Shown piece after piece: positions 1-10,614 of a stretch of 64,000 bases of DNA (the first letter of the stretch is position 1; every line of letters starts with the position of its first letter). The notes under the pieces are model-generated. The model was not told the DNA's origin and did no database searches. It saw only the letters and a list, made by a program, of their open reading frames with translations. The position numbers and the translations under genes are program-made. Origin of the DNA: Seminavis robusta (Eukaryota > Bacillariophyta > Bacillariophyceae > Naviculales > Naviculaceae); NCBI GenBank assembly GCA_903772945.1, contig CAICTM010000005.1:46001-110000 (forward strand). Direction: 5' to 3'.

Positions 1-34
1 ACCCAGTTTTATTAATGTCCCAAGTCCCGAAGAC

Positions 35-2587
35 ATGAGCTGTGCTTCTTCGGTCACGACACGACATTTCCAAGATGCCGAGCTATTTGTCCCACACATG
101 TACCCATCAGCTCAGAATCTACGTGACTCTGACAATGATGTAGAGAACCCTACCTTTCAGCCAGTCACACAGCAAACCAAGCCAACCACGATTCAGCCTG
201 TTTTACCACCTCTTCCCGAGGGATCGTCGCAAGACCCAACTGACAGCAATAGTATCACTGCAAGCCAACAAAAAATTGATGAAATTAGAATCCTCAAGGA
301 ACAACAAAAAGGGACCAAACAGGAGGCATCATCCAATGTTCCATCCATGGCAAGCTTGGAATCAAAAATCAACCACAAAACCCAAACATACTTGGTTCCA
401 CAAATTTCCTGTGAATCAAATGGAGACACTGGCATTGATCCAATCGTTCAGGAGGAGAAAAGTGAGGATGAGGTCGCAAAGAGAATAGCCAATGAAGACG
501 AGCACGGTGTTAAGGTTCTTCCCCTGGGACAGAACAAGGATCCGGGAATTCTTGATGGCAGAAGAAAATCAGTAGTTTCTGTGAGGATTTCTACTGCCAA
601 TGAAGACAACAGCACCTTGCCATTACCAACTTGGCTCCAAGATTTTCCAGAGCCCCAAAATTTGCCACCTGCTAGCAACCGTGCCAGTTTTCCAGGAGCA
701 TATTCTATTTGCAATCCATTCGGAACCTTGTCACAACAACAAACAAATCCATCGACCAGTGGCGAAACTCAGAATACTGCTGTTAATGAAGAGGAAGGAG
801 GAGATATCCAACCACCTCCGCCGGAGTCATTGGCAGAGGCACGACCTGTTGCCGACCACGACCTACCCATTGCCACAGCAGATCATGGCATTAAATTCAA
901 TTCGCAACAGAGCAATTTACCGTTCTATCTCATGGGAGGCCTATGCTTCCTATTGGTTGTTGCTGCTATCATTGTAGGGGCTGTATGTGGCACTGGACAA
1001 TGTAGCCAGAATGTGTACGTGGATGGTAGCCGTACCATTGCACCCACCACAACAAGAGATGCTGTCGACGCACCCAAGATTGAAACTGTCCTGACCAGCC
1101 TCCTCGGAAAGGACTACTTTCAACAAGTGGAAGAGGGATATGATGATGAACTGACTGAATTTATGGTGGAGACAAGGCAGCAAGCATTTGATTGGATAGT
1201 CAATCAGGATCCAATGCAGCTAGAGTATGATGCTCCTAATTTGGTGCAAAGGCTTCTTTTAGTTCTCATCTACTACCAAACCACACGGCATCATCGATGG
1301 AAGGAGTGCAATCCACCAGCAACTCCCCAAGGAAGTGCATCAGGTAATTTCTGCTATAGGCTTGATCCTTTCACAGGGGACACAACATCATCCATCTGGG
1401 GTGATCAGTGGCTCTCTGCCCGTCATGAATGCCAGTGGGCTGGAGTGATCTGTGAGACTGTGTTGTCAAAAGAGAGGACAGTTGTTGAGCTACGAATGCG
1501 TAAGTCTTTTAGGCCAGACAGGTGGATTGCATCATTGTTTCTTACACATAGGAATGTATTCTTCAGGGTGGAATCAGCTCAATGGCCCTCTTCCATGGGA
1601 GATTGCACTCTTGCCACACCTGAAACAGCTACATTTGAATGACAATGTGCTGAGTGGAGTGTTTCCACCAAAGCTGCTCTCTTTTTCATTGGAACAGCTG
1701 ATGTTGGGCAACAACCAACTCTCCGGACCCCTCCCTGCCAGATGGTTTGAAACTCTCCATGAAGGAAATGCAAAACTCGTCAATCTTCAAATCTCTTCAA
1801 ACAGACTGACTGGGACAATCCCCTCTGAAGTGGGGATTTCCCCCTTGAAGAGCCTTGGTCTCAGGAAAAATTCACTGACAGGGTCTCTGCCACTGGAATT
1901 TTTCCACATGGGTTCTTTTAAGAATCTAGATTTTGCTCAAAACGATGTGAGTTATTGACATCCTCTTTTGTTGCACAAGCAGCCCAAACCATGAAGAATC
2001 TCACCTTTGGCCTCATTCCTCAATCCTTCCTTCTCATGAAGCTTACGGGCACCCTGCCAAGTGAAATTGGATTGCTAACGCACCTGCATTATATCTTTTT
2101 GAGTCACACTGGCATTGCAGGAACCTTGCCCTCAGAGATTGCCCTGCTGAGCACACTTAGGGAGATTGATTTGTCCTTTACCAACATGCAAGGGACACTC
2201 CCGGAAGAAATGTACACCGGACTCACAGACCTTCGTGCTTTTTCTGGCAATAACTGCAACTTTTCTGGGACTATCAGTTCATCACTTGGTCTTTTGACAA
2301 GTCTATTTTGGCTGCATGTGTCCAACAACAACTTGCACGGCACAATTCCCAATGAGATTGAAGAGTTGACTAAGCTGACCAAACTGGCAGTGGATGGGAA
2401 TCAGTTCACCGGCACTGTTCCAGCATCTGTATGTCATTCTGCTGCTTATGTTGATAATTATGGAGGCACTTCATTGGTTGTTGCTGACTGCTTGCCAAAT
2501 ACAGAGACCGGTGTGCCCGCCATCGAATGTGCCACGGATTGCTGCACCAGTTGTTGTGACGAGACTGGGGTTTGTCTTGCTAACTAG
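35..2587 (+). CDS. Membrane-anchored leucine-rich-repeat protein, three exons
   Basis: The spliced CDS is 35-1499, 1567-1946 and 2042-2587 (796 aa). Intron 1 (67 nt) starts GTAAGT and ends TTCAG; intron 2 (95 nt) starts GTGAGT and ends GAAG. Both junctions restore uninterrupted LRR sequence. About 290 polar, disordered residues come first, then one hydrophobic span (about 295-318, PFYLMGGLCFLLVV...). After it come a conserved HECQWAGVIC block (about 463-472) of the kind that caps plant-type LRRs, about eight LRRs of the LxGxxPxEIGLL type, and a Cys-rich tail (CATDCCTSCCDETGVC). The likely topology is cytosolic N-terminus and extracellular LRRs, so a surface receptor or adhesion role is plausible but unproven. 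There is no kinase domain. The start at 35 lies near the window edge and an upstream exon cannot be excluded. It is a close paralogue of the gene at 30880-33149, sharing both intron positions. Confidence 0.85.
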
Positions 2588-2726
2588 ATTGACTTTGACG
2601 TTTAAGTCAAGTTAGTTATAGTTAGGTAGTAAGGTATACCATTCTACCAACGGGAGCTTTTGGTTTCTTTTGTTGTCCTTTTTCTCTGTTCGAAACTCGA
2701 AACTGTAACTAGTTAGTTAGTCCCAG

Positions 2727-3624
2727 ACCTTGAAGAATGGGAGAGAAAAATGCTGGAACACCTTGAGCTTTTAGTCGAGGAGACAGAACTATGGGAAACC
2801 CTCTGCAACGAACCATGTATCATATCCAGTGACGGCTCATCACCCAACCCCAAAGGCTCATTTGCATGGATCATTAGCAAAAACATGATGGCACACGCCT
2901 AGCCCGCTGCTGTGGACCAGCCTTCGGTTACAAAATCAACTCCTACAGAGCAGAAGGATACGGAATCCTCTCAGCAATGAGGTTCTTAGCACAGCTCCAA
3001 AAGATTCATTCACCCAACAAACAAGAGATTCTCACCAAGCATGAGCACCTCTGTGACAACAAAAGCATCGGAGAAGTAGTCACCAAGCACACATCATTTC
3101 ACAAAATATACCCCAACACCACACTGGGCTCTGAGTGGGACATCATTGCAGAAATCAGACACACAATGTTAGAAGACCTCGACGAAGCATCCAGGCCCTC
3201 AATCCATCACTTAAAGGGACATCAAGACGACAACAAACCATATAACCAACTCCCGCTGAAAGCTCAGCTGAATGTAGATGCCGATAAGCTAGCCGACACA
3301 TGGCTCCAAGCTCACTCGGACACCGACTTCACCAGAGCACCCATCTTACCCACCAGTGGATGCCAAGTTGAACTGAAACAAGGAACAGTCACATTCAATC
3401 TCAAACAAGAGCTGAAACATGCCAGAACCTACCCACTGCTCAAACAGAAATTGATGAAAGATTACAACTGGTCAGAAGACACATTCAATGACATTGACTG
3501 GACCGCACATGGAAGAGCTTTGCGAAGACACGATAATCATCGTCCAACAATGGTCAAATACCTCAACAAAGTCCTACCTGTCGGAGCATTCCTCCATAAA
3601 ACAAACCCCAAGTATTACGCAGGA
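2727..3624 (+). pseudogene. Retroelement RNase H remnant, left part
   Basis: Translated pieces read as the RNase H part of a reverse transcriptase polyprotein. There is an SSDGSSPNPKG strand with the first Asp, a YRAEGYGILSAM helix with the Glu, HLKGHQDDNKPYN, and NVDADKLADTW with the last Asp. The frame is broken at about 2900 (an in-frame TAG that a one-base shift avoids), so the copy is dead. No RT domain is present; the piece begins a little after the end of the LRR gene. The ORF is interrupted at 3624 by the LTR element and resumes at 9077. The exact family, non-LTR or other, is not certain. Confidence 0.7.
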
Positions 3625-3880
3625 TGTTGGAGGTTGTATTACAGACACCTCAATACAAATTAGTCGTTTATCCCAATCTAGTTTAGAGGGGATATCTATA
3701 TCTATTCTCTAGTTACATACATGGGGAGTTTAACTGATCTATATGGTCACCCCCTTCACTATATCCTTTGAAGTTGAATCAATCCCAGAAATACATGGAG
3801 AAAGATCACTTCTTGGAAATAGCTTAACAGTAAAACAGTATTTTACCTTTACTAAGCTAGAGTGTTACTAGCAACCAACA
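3625..3880 (+). repeat. 5' LTR of the non-coding element
   Basis: 256 bp, TGTTGG...CCAACA, identical by eye to 8816-9071. It holds the segment 3807-3822 that is the exact reverse complement of the first 16 internal bases. If the transcript starts near 3807, U3 would be about 182 bp. A TATATCC stretch lies about 45 bp upstream of that point. Confidence 0.9.
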
Positions 3881-3896
3881 CTATTTCCAAGAAGTG
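3881..3896 (+). promoter_or_regulatory. Putative primer-binding site, self-complementary to the LTR
   Basis: The first 16 bases after the 5' LTR (CTATTTCCAAGAAGTG) are the perfect reverse complement of LTR bases 3807-3822 (CACTTCTTGGAAATAG). They do not start with the TGG expected of a site that pairs with a tRNA 3' end. The arrangement matches the logic of self-primed elements such as Tf1 of fission yeast, where the 5' end of the RNA folds back on the site. The role here is inferred. Confidence 0.55.
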
Positions 3897-6800
3897 TTTC
3901 ATCTCTCGAATTCGAGATCTCGTCGCCAATGGCGACATCGATAACGACATCCTAGGCTATTGCATGATATCAAGCTAAGGTGAAGGCAACAGGTGTAGCA
4001 AACGGCTCAGGCAAAAAGGGCTCTAGCCTCAGCAAGAGAGCTATCCCAACAGCCTAACAGAAAAAAGGCAACACCACGAAACCGTGGAACGACGAAGAGA
4101 TTGGTCCTCCTATACTGAAGACGACCAAATCATCGCAATCCAAGTATACCACCCTTGAAGATAATTACTAACTACTCCACTCTATTGCTTGAACGAAGCG
4201 AATCCATCTAAAGGAACGACCGAGCTTCCGAAAGCGAACGAACGGAGCAAGCGAGCTCACAGGAGTGACCTGCGGAACGAGCAGAGATCAAGGATCCTGC
4301 AGTCATACCATACGAACTCAAGAGTGAGCGACAAGAACTGCAGCTCACAGGAGTGAGCGAACCAAGCCAGAAGGAGCAGCGCCACAGAGAGCGCATGCAA
4401 GAACAAGCTCACAGGAGTGAGCCGAATTTGAGCTGCGGAAACAGCCATCGTACGACTGCTAGGTGCAGTGCCGATACGAAAATCAACTACAGGAGTGGCG
4501 ACACAGGTCGCCACGAAGACCAAGCTTGCAAGCAACCAGGACGACTAGCTAGCTAGGAGCCCAACAAGCGAACGACGCTGCCGGTGAGAGGAACCGGAGC
4601 GACAAGGCGACTGTACGGAAGCCAGTGTCACCACCAGAAGAGGAACAACACCAGGAGTGTTGTCACGGAAGAGGAACTAGATAACAAGTTCCAACAAGAA
4701 GAAGAATTACCACAGAGGTGCTTCCGTGGGAGAGTTCCTATCCTCAACAAGAGAGCCATCGAGTTGGCTACTAGAAGAGAGGTGCGACGGAACAGAAAAT
4801 TCCAACGCACAATAACAAGCCATCTTACCAGGCCGATTACTCGACAAGGACAGGTCCTACGGAAGGACTGTCATACAGGAAGTTGTGCTTTGAACATTAG
4901 CGCAACAGGCCCCAAGAGTGCAAGCTGTCGAATGCAACCGGAAACGAGCTGCATCTATCGGCAACAGGCTGAACAAGAGCGAATTTGCGAATTTTGCAAT
5001 TCCACCACGCAAGAACAAGACAATCCAGTCAAACGATCGAAGCCACTGGATCGAACGAAACCGCTGCAGCTGCTACTGCTACGGCGACAACAAGAAGAGC
5101 AGCCAATAGTCAGCGAGCGATCGACCGACCGAAGCTACTACTGGTACTATTAGCAAGTCGCTACAGCGACAACAACAAGAAGAACGGCGACGACTACCAC
5201 TAGCCAGTCGCTACCGCTACCGAACAGTGAAAGCATCGACAGCGCCATTGTGTCTGTTGATCGACAACAGTGTTCGCAACTACCATTGTCAGCAGAAGAA
5301 GACATTGTTTTTTTTTGTGAGGAAATCGCTGACAGCATGCAACCATGCAGTTCCACGGAACGCCAAAGAACAATCCCTGCAGTTCAGCGGAACGGTATCT
5401 TTTCGCAAAAGGTATCTTTCCAGGAGTGTACGGAGCCAGATCCAAGCTACCGTTTGATCTCTCCGTACGTCGGCAACAAGAGGATTCCACCGCGAATCCA
5501 AGACAAGTATCAATACGACCAGCTACTGATGGGCAACTACTGGTCCTGTACCGGATCATGTCCTGCACCGTTAGCTAGCTAGCTACCGGTATATGGAGCG
5601 AAGCACATCCAGTGCAAGCCACTGGAGCAGTGCAAGCAGAACAAAGCTATAGGAAGCACAGGAGTGCATCCACCAGCATTGAATATTTTCTTTTGGAGTT
5701 GTTTGAGTTTACTCAACACCTCCTACCCCTTTCATGGAGTGTGTATTGTGGCATCCCAGCCACAGCACCTCCTCCTACTACTTTTTTGGAATGTGTATAG
5801 TGCAACTAATCCACAGCACTTCCTCCCTGATTACAGGCAAACCTGAGGCAACAACAGCCTCCAGGCAGGTAACAACCATACCATTACAAGTCTATGCCCT
5901 TGCTATTTGATCACAGCAAGTGCACAGGAGTGTGAGGGTACCCAAATCCAAAACCTACAATCCTACAAACAAAATCATACTTTATAGGCGATGCCGCAAC
6001 CACCAACGGCATCAATGGCTACATCAACAGCCATCATCAATGGCAACAACAGCCAACAACGGTACCTACCAATTGCCACAACTACACGGCCAACAACGGT
6101 ATCTACCAACTACCAAACCGATTACAATGAATCGACCAAACCAAATTCGAATTGCATCTACAATAACGGCAACTGCAACAACAGCAGAACGACAGTGAAC
6201 GTTGAACCGATTAGCTAGCTACAAGCAAGCCACTCAAGAGTTCACAAGACAAGGAACCAAGCCACAGGATGGCTGGAGCATTCAGAGTTTGACCCACAAG
6301 CGGGAACCTGATCAAAAGAAACAACAAGAGGGTGCACACCTCAGCTCCACTGCAACTACTGTACAGAGATTGCAACCAACCTAGTCTCACACCAACAGAA
6401 GTACGTGAGTACATCAAATCAAGCCAACTATAGATACAACGACGGACAACTACAAGTCCTGTCACAGCCTGCTCACAGGAGTGTAAGAGCAGTGACAGAA
6501 CCAACACTTGTCCTGCCACAGCCATCTCACAGGAGTGTAAGAGCAGTGGCATCACCAACCAAAGGATCTACCGACTACATCACCATCGAACCATCATCGA
6601 CCATGACACGTCCAGGTCCAGTGGAGCCCATCAAGTTGGAGCCTCCACAACTACTACCGAATACTTCCTTACAAGTTTCCAAACTTCCAAGGGCTTCTAG
6701 CCCCAACTCAAAGCATCATTGTGGCAAGGAACTCCCTCCTAGTTCCGGCTACTACAACAGTTCTCCCAAGTGTCGCTATGGCCTGACTTCCCAGTCTCAG

Positions 6801-7200
6801 CTACGGCAACACCAAATGACGGTACCAAGTGTACCAAGTGACGGCACCAGTCACCACAAGTGACGACACCAGCAGTCACGAGTCTCACATGAGTATAAAC
6901 CACCATGACAAGAGGAAACAATAACTCAACCATTTCCTCATTCCATCTTCAGACATCGAGACCATCCAAGAACTGGGTTCAGTCGAACCCAACAAGTCCG
7001 TGACTTCCAAGCTACATCATTTCCAGCTTCCATGCACCTTCCAATAGGGCATCACTTCCCACAAGTCTACGACTTCCAGAAGCTTCAACCAGCTTCCATC
7101 TACGAAGGGCTTCCAGCCCCATCAAGTGTCAATGTAGCCGGACTTCCCAGTCTGAGCCGCAGGTACACCAAGTGACGGTATCATCCGACACCAGTCTTCC

Positions 7201-7321
7201 AGGAGTGGCACCACTCCCAGCAGGAGTGCCAGCCACAAAGACTTTTCTGACGATGACATTTTCCGTATTGTCTCGTCTACACCCGCTCAGCTTCTCGTTA
7301 CCAAGCGGGATGCCGAGCAAC
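7201..7321 (+). repeat. Internal duplicated module, copy 1
   Basis: It begins AGGAGTGGCACCACTCC and ends in a segment containing ACCAAGCGGGATGCCGAGCAACC. The same order recurs at 8571-8712. The last part can be read as LLVTKRDAEQP in one frame (LLATKRNAEQP in copy 2). This is a possible remnant of coding sequence, but no protein family was recognised. Confidence 0.5.
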
Positions 7322-8570
7322 CACTTCCAAGGTTTGTTTTGGACTCATTGCAAGCCAGTCGGCACGACGACGTGAGACTTGGATTACACAGCCTTCCCAA
7401 GGCAGGAGTCTGCTTACCAAAGCACAGATAGACACATTGAGTGCTATCGATTCTCAGGAATCTTAGAGGACCACACCTCTAGCTCCATAGCAACCCCAAG
7501 GTGGATCCAATGTCCAAACCAACCAAGCCAGCTTTGGCTACAACAAGTACAAGTCCTGCCACAGCTAGCTCACAGGAGTGTGCCAACAGTGACAGCAGGA
7601 GTGGTAAAGTTGTACCCACCAAAACCAAAGTCTCAAACCTTTTTCAACCTTCCTTTGAATTCTCCGATCGATCTATCCAGATTGACACACCAGATCGACT
7701 GACAAGAAACGATCATGCCAGATCGAATGACACGAAGCGATCGAATCACAAGCAGCAACCACGAGATCGATTCAGTTTGACTCTCGGGATCGACTCAGAA
7801 GATCCAACATGAGATTGCAAGTGCGACCAAGCAAAGCCTATCGAGGCAAAGCCTATCAAGGCAGAGCAAGCTTACTCAAGCAAGGGTAGACACATCAGTG
7901 CTACCGGGATATCTTCTGCAGAGGATTCCCACAGTTCCACAGGAACAGTTCCACCATGGAACCAGCTCAAAGCAAGCAACAGTTCGACGGAACGCCACAA
8001 GTTGCCAGCACCCATCTACAAGAGGTGCAAACCAAGGTCCACATCAAGCAAGCACACATTCATGTACAACAAGTCACAGCCATTCGATTCCAAAGAAGAG
8101 GAGGCCGTGATGAAGGAAGAAGCTTCCCCAGCTGGGAAGAAGAGGATTCCATTCCTCTGGAAAAGACAACAGCAGGACATCCAAGACTTCTTGGACATCC
8201 AACAAGAAGAGACAGCTCACGTTCCATTCCAATGGACAACGCACAAGCTGACTCCAGATAGCTACCAAGCTATTGCACAGACTCATGCTCACCTGATTTC
8301 CAAATCCAGTATCAAGCCTGAATGGATTGATGTTTCCACACATCATTGACGATTGAGACCATGGCATATCGATGTCCAGTTCAGTCTACACCGCCAGTCA
8401 AGAGCACAGTTTGAGTCTACGAGAATGCAGCCGGAACTTCCTAGTTTCCAGCTACAGCAATACCAAGTGACCGGAACTTCCCAGTCCACGGTTCAACAAG
8501 TGATCGGAACTTCCCAGTTTCGAATACAGCAACATCAAGTGACGGTACCAACCGCCACAGCAAATCATAC

Positions 8571-8712
8571 AGGAGTGGCAACACTCACAGGAGTGATGGC
8601 CACAGTGGCTTTTCATGACGACACTGTCCACATGTCCACATTGACTGTGACAGATTTGTCAGCACTGCTATGGATGACAAGCTTCTCGCCACCAAGCGGA
8701 ATGCCGAGCAAC
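8571..8712 (+). repeat. Internal duplicated module, copy 2
   Basis: A diverged copy of 7201-7321. It shares the opening AGGAGTGGCAACACTC, a central TTTTC..ACGACAC stretch, and the closing ACCAAGCGGAATGCCGAGCAACC. It is about 20 bp longer than copy 1. Confidence 0.5.
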
Positions 8713-8815
8713 CTAGCAATTGGTCTCTCATGACCAACAACTGTTCCTTATGGAGCAACCATCATTACATTAATTATTCGTTCCACGGTATCCTTTATGG
8801 AACCGTGCAGGAGTG

Positions 8816-9071
8816 TGTTGGAGGTTGTATTACAGACACCTCAATACAAATTAGTCGTTTATCCCAATCTAGTTTAGAGGGGATATCTATATCTATTCTC
8901 TAGTTACATACATGGGGAGTTTAACTGATCTATATGGTCACCCCCTTCACTATATCCTTTGAAGTTGAATCAATCCCAGAAATACATGGAGAAAGATCAC
9001 TTCTTGGAAATAGCTTAACAGTAAAACAGTATTTTACCTTTACTAAGCTAGAGTGTTACTAGCAACCAACA
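8816..9071 (+). repeat. 3' LTR of the non-coding element
   Basis: 256 bp, identical by eye to 3625-3880. It is preceded directly by GTGCAGGAGTG, a weakly purine-rich stretch containing the interior's repeated heptamer, in place of a classical polypurine tract. Confidence 0.9.
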
Positions 9072-9076
9072 CAGGA

Positions 9077-9880
9077 TGCCCATCATGCAACAACCCTTCA
9101 GAAACAAGACACCATCTGATGGAATGCAGCAGCCCTGAAAGAATCAAATGGCGCGAGAAATGCTACAGTGCAGTCCTAGCATATGTCCAGAAAAAGGACA
9201 CCTCTCCAAAAATCCAGGGGCTTCTCCTATCAGGCCTCAAAGTATGTTTACATCACCAAAACCCAACAACAATCCAAGAAGATCCTTCATGGGACACACT
9301 GAAACAAGCACAAGATGCCATTGGATGGCATCATCTGTTAAAGGGAGAATCTCTAAACAATTCATCAGGAACAAGACCGATATTTGAACATGAAAAAGAC
9401 CGCAACCAAAACGCAACAATGGACTCACATGGCTCACTGGACTCATTGACATTATCTATAAAGAATGGTGGAAACTCTGGGACATGCGCAACCAAGACAG
9501 ACATGGGCACGACATGAGAACCAAGTCACAAGCAAAGAAAGCACAGCAATCCGACAACTCACTCATTCTACGAAGCATACCAGCAGAAGTCCCGAACATT
9601 TGGAATGGCTATTCCAGATACCACTCGAATCGCGCATGCACTGAATACACCAGTCATCATTCAATTTTTGAACACATGGGAACCTGTGTTACAAGAGAGT
9701 CACTACACCACAGCCCTGGAAACAGGATAGTCGGACATTCCTACCATCCCTTTTTCCTTACCCCTCCTACCCCCTCAAACTTCTTTACCAACCCCAACTC
9801 TCTTCAACAAAGAGCTCGTGATTTGTGGTGTGGTGAATCATGGCTCCGACCTCAGTGTACAAATCCTTAGATAGCTAACA
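9077..9880 (+). pseudogene. Retroelement remnant, right part (zinc knuckle and C-terminus)
   Basis: This continues the ORF broken at 3624. Directly after the target duplication it reads CPSCNNPSETRHHLMEC, a CxxC...HxxxC finger like that after the RNase H of reverse transcriptases. Further on come GLIDIIYKEWWKLWDMRNQDRHG (shown in part) and LNTPVIIQFLNTWEPVLQES, in different frames with stops. Removing the LTR element and one CAGGA copy rejoins the two halves. It is dead by frameshifts as well as by the insertion. Confidence 0.7.
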
Positions 9881-9912
9881 GGCGTCGCACCCTCTCAGGA
9901 GGCCAATGTGGC

Positions 9913-10017
9913 CGGTGAGCAGACTTGACTGTGGGAAATACCCGAGCCTTAGCTCGTGGGTAGTCCTCAAGCACATCTCGTCTGAATCCGTTATTAGACA
10001 TTCAGTTTTTTTTTTTT
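9913..10017 (+). mobile_element. SINE-like short repeat, copy A
   Basis: A roughly 105-bp unit starting CGGTGAGCAGACTTGACTG and ending in a 12-T run (10006-10017). It matches the 100-bp unit at 25463-25562, which lies on the other strand, with only a few differences. TTAGCTCGTGGGTAG (9949-9963) resembles the A box of a tRNA gene, and GTCTGAATCC (9980-9989) weakly resembles a B box. A short stem forms from TACCCGAGC and GCTCGTGGGTA. No target duplication is visible at this copy. It abuts the broken end of a MYND gene. Confidence 0.55.
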
Positions 10018-10325
10018 ACATGTACGGGTTCGACGTCTTTTGAGAACAAGTCATCCAAAAATGCTTCGAGGTTGTCCCGGCCAACTTCATCGGAGTAAGC
10101 TTCTGGTTTTCCATGGAGACAATTGCCGTTTTTCGCGTTCGTTGGAGGAGGCGAATTCATAGCGGCAATATTCTTCTTGCCCGTGGCCACCGAATGCTTC
10201 TTCCACCAAAGTCCACCAAAAAGAAACCCCGTCAACGTTGTGTTGGCGTTGTCATTTTTTTCGGACAAAGGCTTCTTCTGTTCGCCTCCCTTCTTCTTCT
10301 TCTTGACAAAAAGGCGGTTCATCAT
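10018..10325 (-). pseudogene. Truncated MYND-family gene, N-terminal part only
   Basis: The reading frame from 10325 gives a Lys-rich start (MMNRLFVKKKKKGGEQKK) and then a block (CLHGKPEAYSDEVGRDNLEAFLDDLF) that matches the start of the conserved part of the paralogues at 11313-12193 and 15008-15823 (CRHGIPEGY.DDVGKDMLDAFLEE). Homology stops at about 10018 and the frame then runs into the T tract of the SINE-like repeat. The central region and the zinc finger are missing. The loss probably came with, or after, the SINE-like insertion, as the rest of the gene is not found on the other side. Confidence 0.65.
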
Positions 10326-10614
10326 TATGTCAAAGCTCTAGAGCCTCGCTCCCAGTGGCGCACGAGACGAGAGAGTGTGGTGTGTGGGTCTTTGACTGAC
10401 TCTGCTTTCGTCTCTCTCTTCTGAAGAAGTGATTGATTTTGATTCGGGTTTACTATGGATTAGAGAGAGCTAAGATGAGGATGGAGACAGAGGTCAAGGG
10501 GAGGGCACGACGCAGGAACGCAAGGCAGGCAATCAAGTGCGCAAGCAGGGCAATATGGAAACCAAGGAAAGGGGTGAAGGCAGGAGGGCAGGGAGGAGCA
10601 AAGGAGCAAGACTA

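Larger units (their letters stand above)
3897..8815 (+). other. Interior of the LTR element: mosaic of short repeats, no gene
   Basis: I see no credible protein-coding gene. The strand-specific heptamer AGGAGTG, often as CTCACAGGAGTG, starts at 4261, 4349, 4413, 4491, 4653, 5422, 5660, 5926, 6477, 6531, 7201, 7222, 7574, 7597, 8571, 8589 and 8809. The last copy ends exactly where the 3' LTR begins. A second motif built around CTTCCCAGT followed by CCAAGTGACGG recurs near 6787, 7143, 8428, 8469 and 8511. A roughly 50-bp unit around GTCCTGYCACAGC...CTCACAGGAGTGTAAGAGCAG is repeated in tandem at about 6457-6550 and again, more diverged, near 7553. The ORFs in this stretch look like by-products of repeat composition. 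Confidence 0.75.
3625..9071 (+). mobile_element. Non-coding (non-autonomous) LTR retrotransposon, about 5.4 kb
   Basis: Two direct repeats of 256 bp (3625-3880 and 8816-9071) look identical base for base. They begin TGTTGG and end CCAACA and are flanked by a perfect 5-bp target duplication CAGGA (3620-3624 and 9072-9076). The insertion splits a retroelement ORF between its RNase H and zinc-knuckle parts. The 4.9-kb interior has only short, low-complexity ORFs with no recognisable gag, protease, RT, RNase H or integrase, so it resembles a large retrotransposon derivative that depends on enzymes from elsewhere. Identical LTRs imply a very recent insertion. Orientation is taken from the primer-binding-site-like sequence next to the left LTR. 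The element name and family are unknown to me. Confidence 0.9.

Noticed and set aside
1452-1958. Separate LRR gene starting at 1452
   Set aside because: The frame begins before a GTAAGT...TTCAG intron; the LRR part is exon 2 of the gene starting at 35.
4584-5153. Protein-coding genes inside the non-coding LTR element (e.g. the 189- and 152-codon frames)
   Set aside because: Low-complexity composition from short repeats, no motif of Gag or Pol, and overlapping open frames in several phases.
5572-5592. CTAGCTAG runs as mobile-element ends
   Set aside because: They occur all over intergenic DNA here without flanking duplications; they look like simple-sequence background.
9940-9990. A true tRNA gene within the SINE-like repeat
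   Set aside because: Only an A-box-like stretch is good; there is no cloverleaf, no acceptor stem, and the B box is weak and too close.
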